A DNA stretch of 64,000 nt from Streptomyces endocoffeicus (GTDB taxonomy: Bacteria; Actinomycetota; Actinomycetes; Streptomycetales; Streptomycetaceae), in the NCBI RefSeq assembly GCF_016741935.1, contig NZ_JAERRG010000009.1, positions 310,001 through 374,000 on the forward strand, in the 5' to 3' direction. Positions 16,938 through 25,019 of the stretch are shown piece by piece (the stretch's first letter is position 1; each line of letters starts with the position of its first letter). The translations under genes and the position numbers were made by a program. Under the pieces are notes generated by a model. That model did not search any database and was not told the DNA's origin. It worked only from the letters and a program-made list of their open reading frames with translations.

Positions 16938-17393
16938 ATGAAGCGACTCGTCGCCCGCTTGTGGCGGATCATCCGGGGCCCAATGCAGTGGCGGGTCCTG
17001 TGGCTGGCCCACAGCAAGTTCATGGCTGGCATCACGGGCGTGGTTCGGGACGACGGTGGTCGGGTGCTGCTGCTGCGCCACCGCATGTGGCCCGAGGGCC
17101 GCCAGTGGGGCCTGCCCACCGGCTACGCCCGAGCAGGCGAGGACTTCGGACAAACCGTGGTCCGCGAGGTGCGCGAGGAGACCGGCCTGGAGGTCAAGCC
17201 CGGCCGGCTGGTGCGTCTCGCCAGCGGCTACAAGCTCCGCATCGAGGTCGCGTACGAGGCCCAGCTCGTCGGTGGCGAACTGAAGCTCGGCACATTCGAG
17301 ATCTTGGAGGCCCGATGGTTCTCACCGGACGACCTGCCGGACGGCATGCAGGAATCGCACCGGCACCTGATTCAGGGGGACACCACCAGCTGA
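16938..17393 (+). CDS. Nudix hydrolase, 151 aa
   Basis: Pyrophosphohydrolase of the Nudix family. The Nudix box is complete: G-x5-E-x7-REVREETGLE within residues ~55-80 (GYARAGEDFGQTVVREVREE pattern). ATG 16938 is preceded by AGAGGAGG. A basic, Trp-rich N-terminus (RLWRIIRGPMQWRVLWL) precedes the domain. The stop TGA overlaps a CTG in the frame of the next gene, so the two are probably coupled. Substrate cannot be read from sequence; nucleotide-sugar or modified nucleotide are typical. Confidence 0.9.
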   Translation: MKRLVARLWRIIRGPMQWRVLWLAHSKFMAGITGVVRDDGGRVLLLRHRMWPEGRQWGLPTGYARAGEDFGQTVVREVREETGLEVKPGRLVRLASGYKLRIEVAYEAQLVGGELKLGTFEILEARWFSPDDLPDGMQESHRHLIQGDTTS

Positions 17394-17401
17394 CCCGGCC
17401 G

Positions 17402-18433
17402 GTGGGCGTCAGCCCGCGGCTGCTGACCCCGAACGAGCACTTGGCCGGCACCGCCGACGTCGGCCAGCTCCTGGCACGGCTGGCCGAGCTGCGCGCGACA
17501 CCGGCCAGCCTGACCGAGCAGCACCCCACGGTGACGTTCCGGCTGCTCCCGCAGGCCCTGCAGCGGTGGGAGTCGGCCGGGCTGGACATGGGACCGCTCC
17601 GGTACGGGCTGGCGATCCTACGGCCCCGCTGCGCCGCCCTGGGCCTGTCCCGGCTCCTCCCGTTGGAGCGCGTCCTGGTCGGCGTGCAGTCGAGCGCGGC
17701 CGGGGCGTTCGGCGGCTTCCACCATCCGAACCAGGGCTACCGCCATCTCCAGATGTACGCCGTGATCACCGCCCTCGGGCCCATGGCCGTCGGCCAGCCC
17801 GAGCACCCCGACCTGGCCGCGCTGGACCTGCTGCGGGCTTACGCGCACGACTGCCTGCACTACGGCTCATACCGCAGCTACCAGCTGCGCGACGACGAAG
17901 TGATCCGCAGCCAGTACGGGCTGAACTTCCGCCGCCACGACGGGCGGACCTACTCGGCTCCCGACCTGGAAGATTCCCTCACCACCCGGAACCTCGGGAT
18001 CGTCATGGAGGGGGCGTGTGACCGCGAGGCCCGGACCATCGCACGGGCCGCAGCCCGACAGCACGGCGTCACCGAGCCGGTCGACGCCGTCCACCGGTAC
18101 GCCTTCCGAGACATCACCGGACGCCTGACCATGGCGGACACCGACGCCCTGGCCCGGGACGAGATCCGCGCCGCAGCAGCGCCGAGCACGGCCGCCGAGG
18201 CATTCCTGAAGTCCATGGGCGGCTTCGAGCGGGCCATTGACGCGAGGTACGAGAGGTTCCTCGCCGAGGTCGGCCGCGACGAGGCGGAAGACCTACACAC
18301 CACCGTACTCACGTCCATGATCACAGGAGTGTTGACGCCCCTGTGCGTGTGGCTGCGACAGCGGCGCGGCCCGAAGGCGTTCGAGGCCTTGTTCCTCACG
18401 CCGACGTACTTCGGCCCGGTCCATCCTGCCTGA
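17402..18433 (+). CDS. HDxxH-motif protein of unknown function, 343 aa
   Basis: Frame continues upstream; GTG 17402 is the conservative start, and CTG 17390, overlapping the Nudix stop, is an alternative with GGGGGA upstream. Key feature near residue 145: LLRAYAHDCLHYGSYRSYQ, where H-D-x2-x-H resembles a metal-binding site, followed by a Tyr/Arg-rich stretch. C-terminal half is helical. Lies 8 nt after Nudix, opposite the XRE-TPR regulator. A hydrolase or oxygenase role is possible; I do not recognise the family. Confidence 0.7.
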   Translation: MGVSPRLLTPNEHLAGTADVGQLLARLAELRATPASLTEQHPTVTFRLLPQALQRWESAGLDMGPLRYGLAILRPRCAALGLSRLLPLERVLVGVQSSAAGAFGGFHHPNQGYRHLQMYAVITALGPMAVGQPEHPDLAALDLLRAYAHDCLHYGSYRSYQLRDDEVIRSQYGLNFRRHDGRTYSAPDLEDSLTTRNLGIVMEGACDREARTIARAAARQHGVTEPVDAVHRYAFRDITGRLTMADTDALARDEIRAAAAPSTAAEAFLKSMGGFERAIDARYERFLAEVGRDEAEDLHTTVLTSMITGVLTPLCVWLRQRRGPKAFEALFLTPTYFGPVHPA

Positions 18434-18497
18434 CGCCGAAGGCTCTGGGATGCGCGCGCCCGTCGGCCGCCGTGGCGGCGGCCCCGACGTCTGGTGA

Positions 18498-18851
18498 TCA
18501 GCCCGTGTGGCCGGTCACCTCGTCCAGCTTGTCCTGCAGCTCGCCGCGCCCGGCCGCGTTGGCCTGCTGGGTGGCTTTCAGGATGGCGTCGGCGTACTCG
18601 CCGTCGCCCAGCTGGGCGCACGCCCGGGGCCGGGTCGCGCCGACGTCGGCGGACGCGTCTTCCGTGGCCTGCTGAACGAGAGCGGTGATGCAGCGGCGGG
18701 CGACCTCGGTCTTGCTAAGCGCGGCCCTAGTGGGCGCGACGGTGCTGTGCTTCGGCGTGCTGGGCTTGTCGTTGCCGTCACCGTTGTTGGAGCAGCCGGT
18801 AAGCAGCAAGCCGACGGCCAAGGCAGCACCGGCGATGGTACGGACGTGCAT
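18498..18851 (-). CDS. Small lipoprotein, 117 aa
   Basis: Starts MHVRTIAGAALAVGLLLTGC: a short positive N-region, hydrophobic core and lipobox LLTGC with cysteine at residue 20, so it should be lipidated and anchored to the outer face of the membrane. Linker is Ser/Thr/Pro rich. The mature domain is a small helical domain with two cysteines (ARRCITALVQ and RPRACAQL) that could form a disulfide. ATG at 18849-18851 is preferred over one four codons upstream because of GGGGGG spacing. Confidence 0.75.
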   Translation of the reverse strand: MHVRTIAGAALAVGLLLTGCSNNGDGNDKPSTPKHSTVAPTRAALSKTEVARRCITALVQQATEDASADVGATRPRACAQLGDGEYADAILKATQQANAAGRGELQDKLDEVTGHTG

Positions 18852-18948
18852 GAATCCCCCCAAGGATGGTCTAGGGGTGCATCATGCGGCCTGGTGGGGG
18901 TGGCGCGCGAGTAGCGTGATGGAACGGTGACACGCCGAGGGCCCAGCG

Positions 18949-19347
18949 CTACTCGTCGCCAGGATCCTCGACTACCCGCAAGTGCCGGCCGCTCCTGTCC
19001 TGCTCATCGGCCCACGCCTTCAGGTCACCGAACAGCTCCTCGTCGGTGACCTGGTCGGACGCTTCCTTCTTCAACACGGCGATCATCCGCCGGTCACCCT
19101 CGACATGGACCCCGGTGACGTAACCCTCCATGCCCGGCACGGCATCGGGCTGCTGCTCCTGGTCCCGCGCTTCGAATTTGCGGCGCCGTTCGGCGTCCCA
19201 GGCGGCGAGCTCCTCCTCGGTCATTGCCTCCGCCTTCTCCTTGGAGAGGGCCACGATGATCCGGGAGTCGGTGTCGTAGCCGGAGACTTCACGGGCGACG
19301 TACTCGGGGCTGGCGCCGTTCTCGTCTTGGCTCTCGGGATCGTTCAT
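18949..19347 (-). CDS. Hypothetical acidic protein, 132 aa
   Basis: ATG 19345-19347 gives MNDPESQDENGASPEYV. Contains two similar halves: SRIIVALSKEKAEAMTEEEL and RRMIAVLKKEASDQVTDEEL, an internal duplication of a strand-plus-helix unit about 65 residues apart. Strongly acidic. Such a repeat suggests a tandem small binding domain; family not recognised. Last gene of the glycosyltransferase-side operon. Confidence 0.65.
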   Translation of the reverse strand: MNDPESQDENGASPEYVAREVSGYDTDSRIIVALSKEKAEAMTEEELAAWDAERRRKFEARDQEQQPDAVPGMEGYVTGVHVEGDRRMIAVLKKEASDQVTDEELFGDLKAWADEQDRSGRHLRVVEDPGDE

Positions 19348-19540
19348 GACTGCTGCCGTTCGTCGAGTCCGGGTGGGAGAAGGCACTCGCCGAGCTGGGC
19401 TGGGTGAAGGGGGTAGACGGCAGGGCTGGTTCTGTCGGGCGCTCCGGAGCGGGCGCCGTGGTGCGGCGTTGAGGGTTCCAGGCAGCCGCGAAGCCCCGGC
19501 CGCAGCACGCGGTCAGGGCTTCGGCGCTGGCCGGGGTCAC
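19289..19540 (-). CDS. Hypothetical protein, 83 aa (doubtful 3' end)
   Basis: GTG 19538-19540 overlaps the glycosyltransferase stop. First ~63 residues have good codon use (PASAEALTACCGRGFAAAWN) and then Pro/Thr/Ser-rich sequence. The last 20 residues run into the next gene out of frame, so the natural stop is probably near 19345 and the end may be frameshifted. Confidence 0.35.
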   Translation of the reverse strand: MTPASAEALTACCGRGFAAAWNPQRRTTAPAPERPTEPALPSTPFTQPSSASAFSHPDSTNGSSHERSREPRRERRQPRVRRP

Positions 19541-20822
19541 GGCCAGCGGATCTCCAGGGTGTCGTCGTCCAGTCGCGGCTGGGGGATCGTGACCGCCAGC
19601 GGCCCGTCGTGCTGGATCTCGGCACCGTTCTGCCGGGTGCCCCACCGGGTATCCCGCAGCGTCACCAGCGCCCACAGGCGCAGCGGGATGAGGAGCGTGA
19701 GGTTCATCAGCGCATACACGGGCGCGGCGAGGAACGTCGTGGCGCGGTCCCAGCGGGACACGGTGCCCGCGTGGCGGAAATAGTGCACGGACCGGAGCCA
19801 CGCCGCGCCGACCACGTATGCGGCGTACCAGGCGAGGACGGTCCAGGCGTGCGGGTTGGCGGCCATGACGGTGAGGGCGACCAGGAGCGCGGAGGTGAAC
19901 GCCGCCCACGTCGCGAGCTCGACCAAGTTTAGCCACCAATACACCCGGATCACCCGCAGCTTCAGCGCGAGGAGGACGCCCTCGCGGATGAACGACTTCG
20001 TCCAGCGGGTCTGCTGCTTCAGGAAGTGCCGCATCGTCTCAGGCACGTCGGTCCAGGCGACCGCGGTCGGCACGATCAGCGACTGGCCCTCCAGGAGGCA
20101 GTAGTAGGTGAGGCGCCGGTCGTCGCCGAAGGTGCAGGGGGGGCCGAGGAAGCGCTGCTGGAGGAAGTCGTCGAGGTGCTGGCGGACGGTCGCGCCGCGA
20201 TAGAGGGCGAGGGAACCGCACGCGCACAGGACGGAGCCGAGGCGGGAGTAGGCGACGCGTTCGCCGAGGAAGGCGTTCTGGTAGCGCATGTCGATGAGCC
20301 GGGTGAGGAGGTTCCGGCGCCGATTGGCGGCGAGGACGAGACCGGTGACGGCGTGGACGCGACAGCGGGCGAAGGGTGCGGCGGCTTCGGCGACGGCGTG
20401 CTGGTCGAGGACTGTGTCGGAGTCGATGCACAGGTACATGTCGGCGTCCCAGCGGGCGTGGAAGCCTGCGGCGAGTCCTTCACGTTTGCCGCGATTGACG
20501 GGGAAGCGGATGAAGTCGAGCCGTATGCCGGCGGCTTCGAAGTCGGCCCGGAGCTGGTTGATGACGGCGTGGGCGGTGTGGTCGCTGGAGCAGTCGTCGA
20601 TGACGGTGGGCTGTCCGGTTAGCGGGTCTGGTCGAGGACGGATTGGAGGCAGCGGCGGAGGGCGGTGGGGTCTTCGTTGTAGCCGGTGATGACCGCGTGG
20701 ATGGTGTGCGGGGTGTGGACAGCGGTGCGGCGGCGGGGTCTGCGCCGAGGCTTGATGGAAAGTAAGAGCTTGATGCCGAGGAGGACGGCGACGGCGGTGC
20801 CGTACCAGCTGATGTGGTGCAT
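19537..20822 (-). pseudogene. GT2 glycosyltransferase, NodC/hyaluronan-synthase-like, one frameshift
   Basis: Membrane-bound processive-type family 2 glycosyltransferase. The N-terminal piece (ATG 20820-20822) has a membrane helix and HTIHAVITGYNEDPTALRRC, then SVLDQTR and a stop near 20617. In the next frame the protein continues TVIDDCSSD, CIDSDT (the DxD nucleotide-sugar/metal motif) and the QxxRW product-binding motif (QQTRWTKS), followed by two or three membrane helices. Joined length ~428 aa, normal for the family. One base lost near 20617 explains the split. Would polymerise or transfer a sugar at the inner membrane; acceptor unknown. Confidence 0.8.
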
Positions 20823-20980
20823 GTGCGGTTCTCCCGTTGGGCGTTGGCCGGTTGGGGCTGTGGCTGTGGTGGGGCGGTGATCGGGTAGGCGGGTAGTGGG
20901 GCCCGCTCCGTCCACCCTCCGGAGCGGGCCCATCAGCGCAGCCGGTCAGATCGGCAGGCGCGTGTGAGCCCCGGCTGGGG

Positions 20981-21451
20981 TTACGGGTTGGTGATCTGCT
21001 GTACGGCCTGGATCTCGGCGGCGAGCCCGGCCCGGGCGGCCTCCAGGTTCCGCTCGGCCCTGCGCAACGCTTCGCGGGTGCGCTTCAGCGCCGCGGCCTG
21101 CTTGGCCTCCAGCCCGGTGAGGCGCTTGATCTGCGCTTCCCAGTGGGCGGCGCGTTCGGTTTCGATGACCGTGCGCGAGCGGCGGGGCTTCGAGTTGCCG
21201 GCGGGGCTACCGGGCTTCTTGTTCAACTGCTGGCGGGCGAAGGCGACGAATTCGGCGCGGACGACCCACTTGGTCCGCCGGCGCGGGGCGCCAGTGAGAA
21301 GCACGATCTTGGGGAAGTTGCCGTGCCGTGCGGCCCAGTTGGAGACGGCGGAGCGGGTGACGCCGACCATGTCGGCCGCGGCCGAGAGGTGGATGAGTTC
21401 GTCTTCGCGGCTCTGGTATTCGGGGCGAAGCCATGTTGCCGGTTCGTGCAC
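20981..21451 (-). CDS. Helix-turn-helix DNA-binding protein with coiled coil, 156 aa
   Basis: GTG 21449-21451 with AAAGGA seven bases upstream. Residues ~20-50 read LIHLSAAADMVGVTRSAVSN then WAARHGNFPKIVLLTG, the layout of phage/plasmid DNA-binding adaptors with an HTH whose recognition helix is TRSAVSNWAAR. Residues ~85-150 are a long charged coiled coil (QAAALKRTREALRRAERN), likely a dimerisation stalk. Could be a regulator or partition accessory protein. Confidence 0.75.
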   Translation of the reverse strand: MHEPATWLRPEYQSREDELIHLSAAADMVGVTRSAVSNWAARHGNFPKIVLLTGAPRRRTKWVVRAEFVAFARQQLNKKPGSPAGNSKPRRSRTVIETERAAHWEAQIKRLTGLEAKQAAALKRTREALRRAERNLEAARAGLAAEIQAVQQITNP

Positions 21452-21495
21452 GGCTGTTCCTTTCAGGTAGCGGGTGGCCAGTGGGCGCGGCTGGG

Positions 21496-21756
21496 TCAGT
21501 GCTCCCAGCCGCGGGCGACGTCGAGGGCGCGGCGCAGCGCGGACGCGAGCGGCAGCCGCTGCCCCTCGGGCACCAGGACCGTGTGGTCCACGTCAGCGGG
21601 CTGGCCGGTGGTGTCGCCGGCCCAGACGGTGTACGCGAGCCGCATCCCGTCGCCCTCGGGCCTGACGGTGAGCGCTTCGCCCCAGCCGCCCGGGGTGGTC
21701 CACTCGGTGCGGTTGGTGAGGGCGTCGATAAGGCCGGCCATGTCGGCGGTTCGCAC
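21496..21756 (-). CDS. Hypothetical protein, 86 aa
   Basis: GTG 21754-21756, three bases after the previous stop. Soluble; TEWTTPGGWGEALTVRPEG and a helical end (PLASALRRALDVARGWEH). No motif recognised; part of the helicase-side operon. Confidence 0.65.
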   Translation of the reverse strand: MRTADMAGLIDALTNRTEWTTPGGWGEALTVRPEGDGMRLAYTVWAGDTTGQPADVDHTVLVPEGQRLPLASALRRALDVARGWEH

Positions 21757-21759
21757 GGG

Positions 21760-22038
21760 CTATTCGGGGCCGTCCGGCGTCGCCTGGATGTGTGCAGCCT
21801 TGCAGATCTGCGCCAGGACGATGCCCTCGCCGGGGTCCTGGCGCAGATCTGCGAGGTCGCCCTCGGCCATGGCCTCGAAGACGCTTGTCGACTCCCCGGC
21901 GTATCCGCTTGGGTCGACGACCAGCGCTTCATCAGCGAGATCGATCTTGCGCAGGTGGAGCTCGTCGAGCATCTGTTTCTCGGTCCCGGTGATCTCATCA
22001 CCGTCGTAGGCGAAGAGGCCGGGCACGAAGACGATCAT
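21760..22038 (-). CDS. Hypothetical protein, 92 aa
   Basis: ATG 22036-22038 after a short gap from the helicase gene. Acidic, with VFVPGLFAYDGDEITGTEKQ and a helical centre ending in CKAAHIQATPDGPE. The longer upstream frame overlaps the helicase and is a shadow. Function unknown. Confidence 0.65.
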   Translation of the reverse strand: MIVFVPGLFAYDGDEITGTEKQMLDELHLRKIDLADEALVVDPSGYAGESTSVFEAMAEGDLADLRQDPGEGIVLAQICKAAHIQATPDGPE

Positions 22039-22117
22039 GGTGATCGGCTCCGGTTGTGCGCGATGGCGACGGCCCGGCCGTGGGATCGCAGCGGGGCCGT
22101 CGTTGAGTGAGTGCAGG

Positions 22118-23977
22118 TCAAACCCGCTCGGAAGCCCACAGGTTGTTGAGGTCCTCGCGAATCTCTTCCTCCAGGGCGGCGAGAAGCGCCTGCTCGGCGT
22201 TGAAGTCCCCGGATACGGCCTCGATGAGGTCGTCCTGGACCTGCTGCTTGCCGGCGAGCACCGAGGGCATCCGCTCGTCCTGGGTGCCCTTGGCAATGAG
22301 CCGGTGGATGATCACCGGCCGCTGCTGGCCGGGGCGGTGCAGCCGACCGTTCGTCTGCATGTAGTGCTCGAGCGAGAACGGCAGGGTGTACCAGATCATC
22401 GTCGAGCCGCCGTGCTGCAGGTTCAGGCCGTGCCCCGCGGCGGCAGGGTGGAGGAGCATCACCGGAATCTGCTTGGCATTCCACCGGCGGACCATGTCGC
22501 GCGAGCCGTCGAAAGCCTGCGCGTCGATGCCGGCCTTCCGGAGCCGCGTAAGCAGCTGCTCTTTGTCGGACTTGAAGTGGTAGGCGATGAGCATGGGCTC
22601 GCTGCCGTTGTTCCGCACCAGGTACTCGGTCATCTCGATCTTCTTGTCGTGGATTACCTCGTACCGGCCCTTCGTGGCCGGGTCGTCAGGATCCGCGGTA
22701 TAGAGCGTGCCCGAGGCGAACTGCATCAGCTTGCTCGTCAGCACCGCCTGGTTCGCGGCGATGATCGATTCGATACTCTGCGTCAGCTTCCCGTCGTCGT
22801 CGGTGTAGGTCTGCACGATGTCCAGGACCAGGTCGCGCTTGAAGTCCTTGTAGGCCTGGAGCAGGTCCGGCGGGAGCGTGACGTTGACGTCCTGGATGGT
22901 GAGCGACGGCAAGGTCAGTGTGGTGTTCTGCGCGCTCATCACCAGGTGCGAAATGGCCTGATGGATCTCGGTCTCGGCGTTCGCCGTGGGGATCCACTTC
23001 GCCGGCGTCGTAGTGCCGGGCACCATCTTCGGGACGAACCACCGGTTGCGGAACTGGGTGATGTCCCGGCCGAGCGCTTGGCCCTGGTCGAGCAGGTACA
23101 TCTGGCTCCACAGGTCGTGGAGACCGCTAGGACTGGGCGTTCCCGTCAGCTCGATGAGCCGGTTCATGGCCGGCCGTACCTTCGCCAGGGCCAGGAAGCG
23201 CTGTGAATCGTGCGACTTGAAACCCTGGGACTCATCGATGATGACCGTCTGGAAGGGCCAGATGATGGTGTTCCGGCCGTTGATGTTCTGGACCGGCAGC
23301 TGATCGATGAGACCGAAGCGGCACCGAGCGCAGCCTGCGCCGGAACAGGTTCGGCAGTCATAGGTTTCCCGCGTCACCAGGCCCGACTTGAGCAGCCCCT
23401 GAACCCATGCCTTGATCTTGGTCTTGACGGGGGCGCGGTTGTTGGCGCTGACGGTGACCAGACCCCGATACTCGGCGATCAGCTCGTCCTGGCTCAGCGG
23501 CCCCCGTGCTCGCACCAAGTCCAGGACCTGAGCCGCCTCGGGTGAACCGGCTGGGCCAGCCGCTACTGGCGTGATCAACCTCTCCCTCTGGGAAGGCTGG
23601 GTCAGCAGCTCCTGGTTGATGAAGTACATCGTCGGCGGATCGGTGGAGACCTCCTGGAAGCGCTTCAGGCGCTTGACCTGGGACAGCTTCCTGTCGTTCT
23701 CGTCGACGATGAGCGACTTCGTCCGGATGGGGAAGCCCCACTTCCCGATCTCGTCGATCCAGGTGGAGCGGGCGATCGCCACAGGCGCGATGACGAGGAT
23801 GTGACCCATCGGGCGCACTGTCTGCAGTACCGCGAGGGTACTGAGCGTCTTCATGCCACCTACGGGGACCCATGCACCTGCGAAAGGGTGGTCAACGAGG
23901 AAGTCGTGGATCTGCTGCTGATGCGGCATCAACGTGATCGGGGACGGAGCAGTAGCCGTAGTCATGTCGCCGGTCAT
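22118..23977 (-). CDS. SNF2/DEAD-like helicase with winged-helix and zinc insertion, 619 aa
   Basis: Superfamily 2 translocase of the phage SNF2 type. Motif I is divergent but keeps the Lys-Thr (VGGMKT at 39-44); motif II is DESQ at 248-251; motif III region ELTGTPSPSG; motifs V-VI are GHGLNLQHGGS and NGRLHRPGQQRPV. Between motifs I and II sits an insertion (~140-235) with wHTH-like sequence (GPLSQDELIAEYRGLVTVS) and a zinc module C208-C211/C216-C219 (CRTCSGAGCARC). Probably remodels forks or recombination intermediates during replication of the element. Confidence 0.85.
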   Translation of the reverse strand: MTGDMTTATAPSPITLMPHQQQIHDFLVDHPFAGAWVPVGGMKTLSTLAVLQTVRPMGHILVIAPVAIARSTWIDEIGKWGFPIRTKSLIVDENDRKLSQVKRLKRFQEVSTDPPTMYFINQELLTQPSQRERLITPVAAGPAGSPEAAQVLDLVRARGPLSQDELIAEYRGLVTVSANNRAPVKTKIKAWVQGLLKSGLVTRETYDCRTCSGAGCARCRFGLIDQLPVQNINGRNTIIWPFQTVIIDESQGFKSHDSQRFLALAKVRPAMNRLIELTGTPSPSGLHDLWSQMYLLDQGQALGRDITQFRNRWFVPKMVPGTTTPAKWIPTANAETEIHQAISHLVMSAQNTTLTLPSLTIQDVNVTLPPDLLQAYKDFKRDLVLDIVQTYTDDDGKLTQSIESIIAANQAVLTSKLMQFASGTLYTADPDDPATKGRYEVIHDKKIEMTEYLVRNNGSEPMLIAYHFKSDKEQLLTRLRKAGIDAQAFDGSRDMVRRWNAKQIPVMLLHPAAAGHGLNLQHGGSTMIWYTLPFSLEHYMQTNGRLHRPGQQRPVIIHRLIAKGTQDERMPSVLAGKQQVQDDLIEAVSGDFNAEQALLAALEEEIREDLNNLWASERV

Positions 23978-23999
23978 CCCTTCTCTTCGAGTGGGTGGT

Positions 24000-24016
24000 C
24001 AGGCATGGAATGCCTG
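24000..24016 (-). terminator. Short hairpin upstream of helicase
   Basis: CAGGCAT-GGA-ATGCCTG, 7-bp perfect stem in the gap between the 24032 gene stop and the helicase start. Could attenuate read-through. Confidence 0.35.
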
Positions 24017-24031
24017 GGGCGTGGATTAGGC

Positions 24032-24256
24032 CTAGGTTTCGGCTTCAGCCGCGCGTATGACCTCGAATAGCGGCTGACCGGACTCGTCGAAGGTCACCTT
24101 CAGCTGCGTATCCGCGGGAAGGCTGCCTTCTTGGGCGTCGAACCAGGCGGTGAAGGCTGTGCTGTGCTGTGCTGTGCTGGATGAACGCCTGGGCCACCGT
24201 GATCTCTTGGGCCGGTCTGGATTCCTGAGCCGAGTCCGACGATGGAAATTCAGCAT
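24032..24256 (-). pseudogene. Hypothetical gene interrupted at a pentanucleotide repeat
   Basis: The coherent C-terminus (TAWFDAQEGSLPADTQLKVT, then FDESGQPLFEVIRAAEAE) is in one frame, while the coherent middle (FPSSDSAQESRPAQEITVAQ) is in another. The change coincides with four copies of a 5-nt unit at 24156-24175, whose copy number decides the frame. A second shift near the 5' end is also needed. Joined length ~74 aa. It may be a slippage-controlled gene or a damaged one. Confidence 0.5.
24156..24180. repeat. (GCTGT)4 pentanucleotide repeat inside a coding region
   Basis: Four perfect GCTGT units at 24156-24175 followed by GCTGG. Unit length is not a multiple of three, so gain or loss of one unit changes the reading frame, as in contingency loci. 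Confidence 0.85.
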
Positions 24257-24265
24257 GGTGTTCGG

Positions 24266-24546
24266 CTATAAGCCGGCGGGTTCTGGCGGGAAGCGCGTGG
24301 GGGGGGCGGCCAGCCTCCGCCCTTCGTCGGTGATCTTGTAGTACGGGTCCGTCTGGACCGTGTTCTCCCGCTCCACTTCCTGATCTCCTTGGTGGCAAGG
24401 CCACGGCGGACCAGGCTGTCCAGGATCCTGATCGTGGTGGACACGTTGACCCAGTTCTAGCCAGCGCCGGCGTACCACTCCCCGCCGTTGTGCTGAGCCA
24501 GGCTCCACAGGACGTGGCGCTGGTTGTCTCCCAGGGGCCTGGTCAC
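24266..24546 (-). pseudogene. Winged-helix (PadR/MarR-like) protein with amber stop and frameshift
   Basis: GTG 24544-24546 overlaps the previous stop. Reads TRPLGDNQRHVLWSLAQHNG, then WYAGAG, an in-frame TAG near 24459, NWVNVSTTIRILDSLVRRGL, and after a one-base shift near 24384 ENTVQTDPYYKITDEGRRLA to its end. The layout (helix, wing-type STTIRILDSLVRRGL, then YKITDEGR) is a winged-helix DNA-binding domain of ~93 aa. TAG stands where Trp would fit (TGG to TAG). Two separate lesions make real loss of function plausible. Confidence 0.6.
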
Positions 24547-25019
24547 CAGTCCACCCCTTCGTTCTCGGGTCCGGCGTAGTTGACCACCGGGGTGGCCGGG
24601 CCGGAGTCCAGGATGGTCGTCCGGTCCTTGCTGACCACCACCCACCGGTGGCCGGTCAGGGAGTCAGTGATCCACCGGCCGTTGGCCGCGTTGCGGTGAG
24701 CCCTCACGGCCACACCGTCCAGCTGTCCCGCCATGCGCTGGGCCGTGGTCTTCACCATGCCGCGCGCCGGGATGTCGAAGGCCCTCAGGTCCGGGTCGTC
24801 CTGGATCTGCTTCGCCACGTCCAGGCCGTCGTGCGTCAGCCTCGCTCCGAACTGGGGGTTCGTGGTCAGCCCCAGGGCGTGGAGGACGCGGAAGGAGTCC
24901 CGGCGGGTGCGCGTGCCGGACCAGACGTTGTGGGTGGTGTTGCCCGGCCAGGCGGCCGTCTTTAGAAGATCTGCTTGAGTGTCGGACAACTTGATCTGTA
25001 CGAAGAGTGCGTCCGTCAC
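24543..25019 (-). CDS. Hypothetical protein, 158 aa
   Basis: Start at 25017-25019 overlaps the upstream stop. Begins TDALFVQIKLSDTQADLLKT and contains HALGLTTNPQFGARLTHDGL, a wHTH-like stretch, then a basic beta region (GHRWVVVSKDRTTILDSG). Could be a DNA-binding partner of the adjacent winged-helix gene. No family recognised. Confidence 0.65.
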   Translation of the reverse strand: MTDALFVQIKLSDTQADLLKTAAWPGNTTHNVWSGTRTRRDSFRVLHALGLTTNPQFGARLTHDGLDVAKQIQDDPDLRAFDIPARGMVKTTAQRMAGQLDGVAVRAHRNAANGRWITDSLTGHRWVVVSKDRTTILDSGPATPVVNYAGPENEGVDW

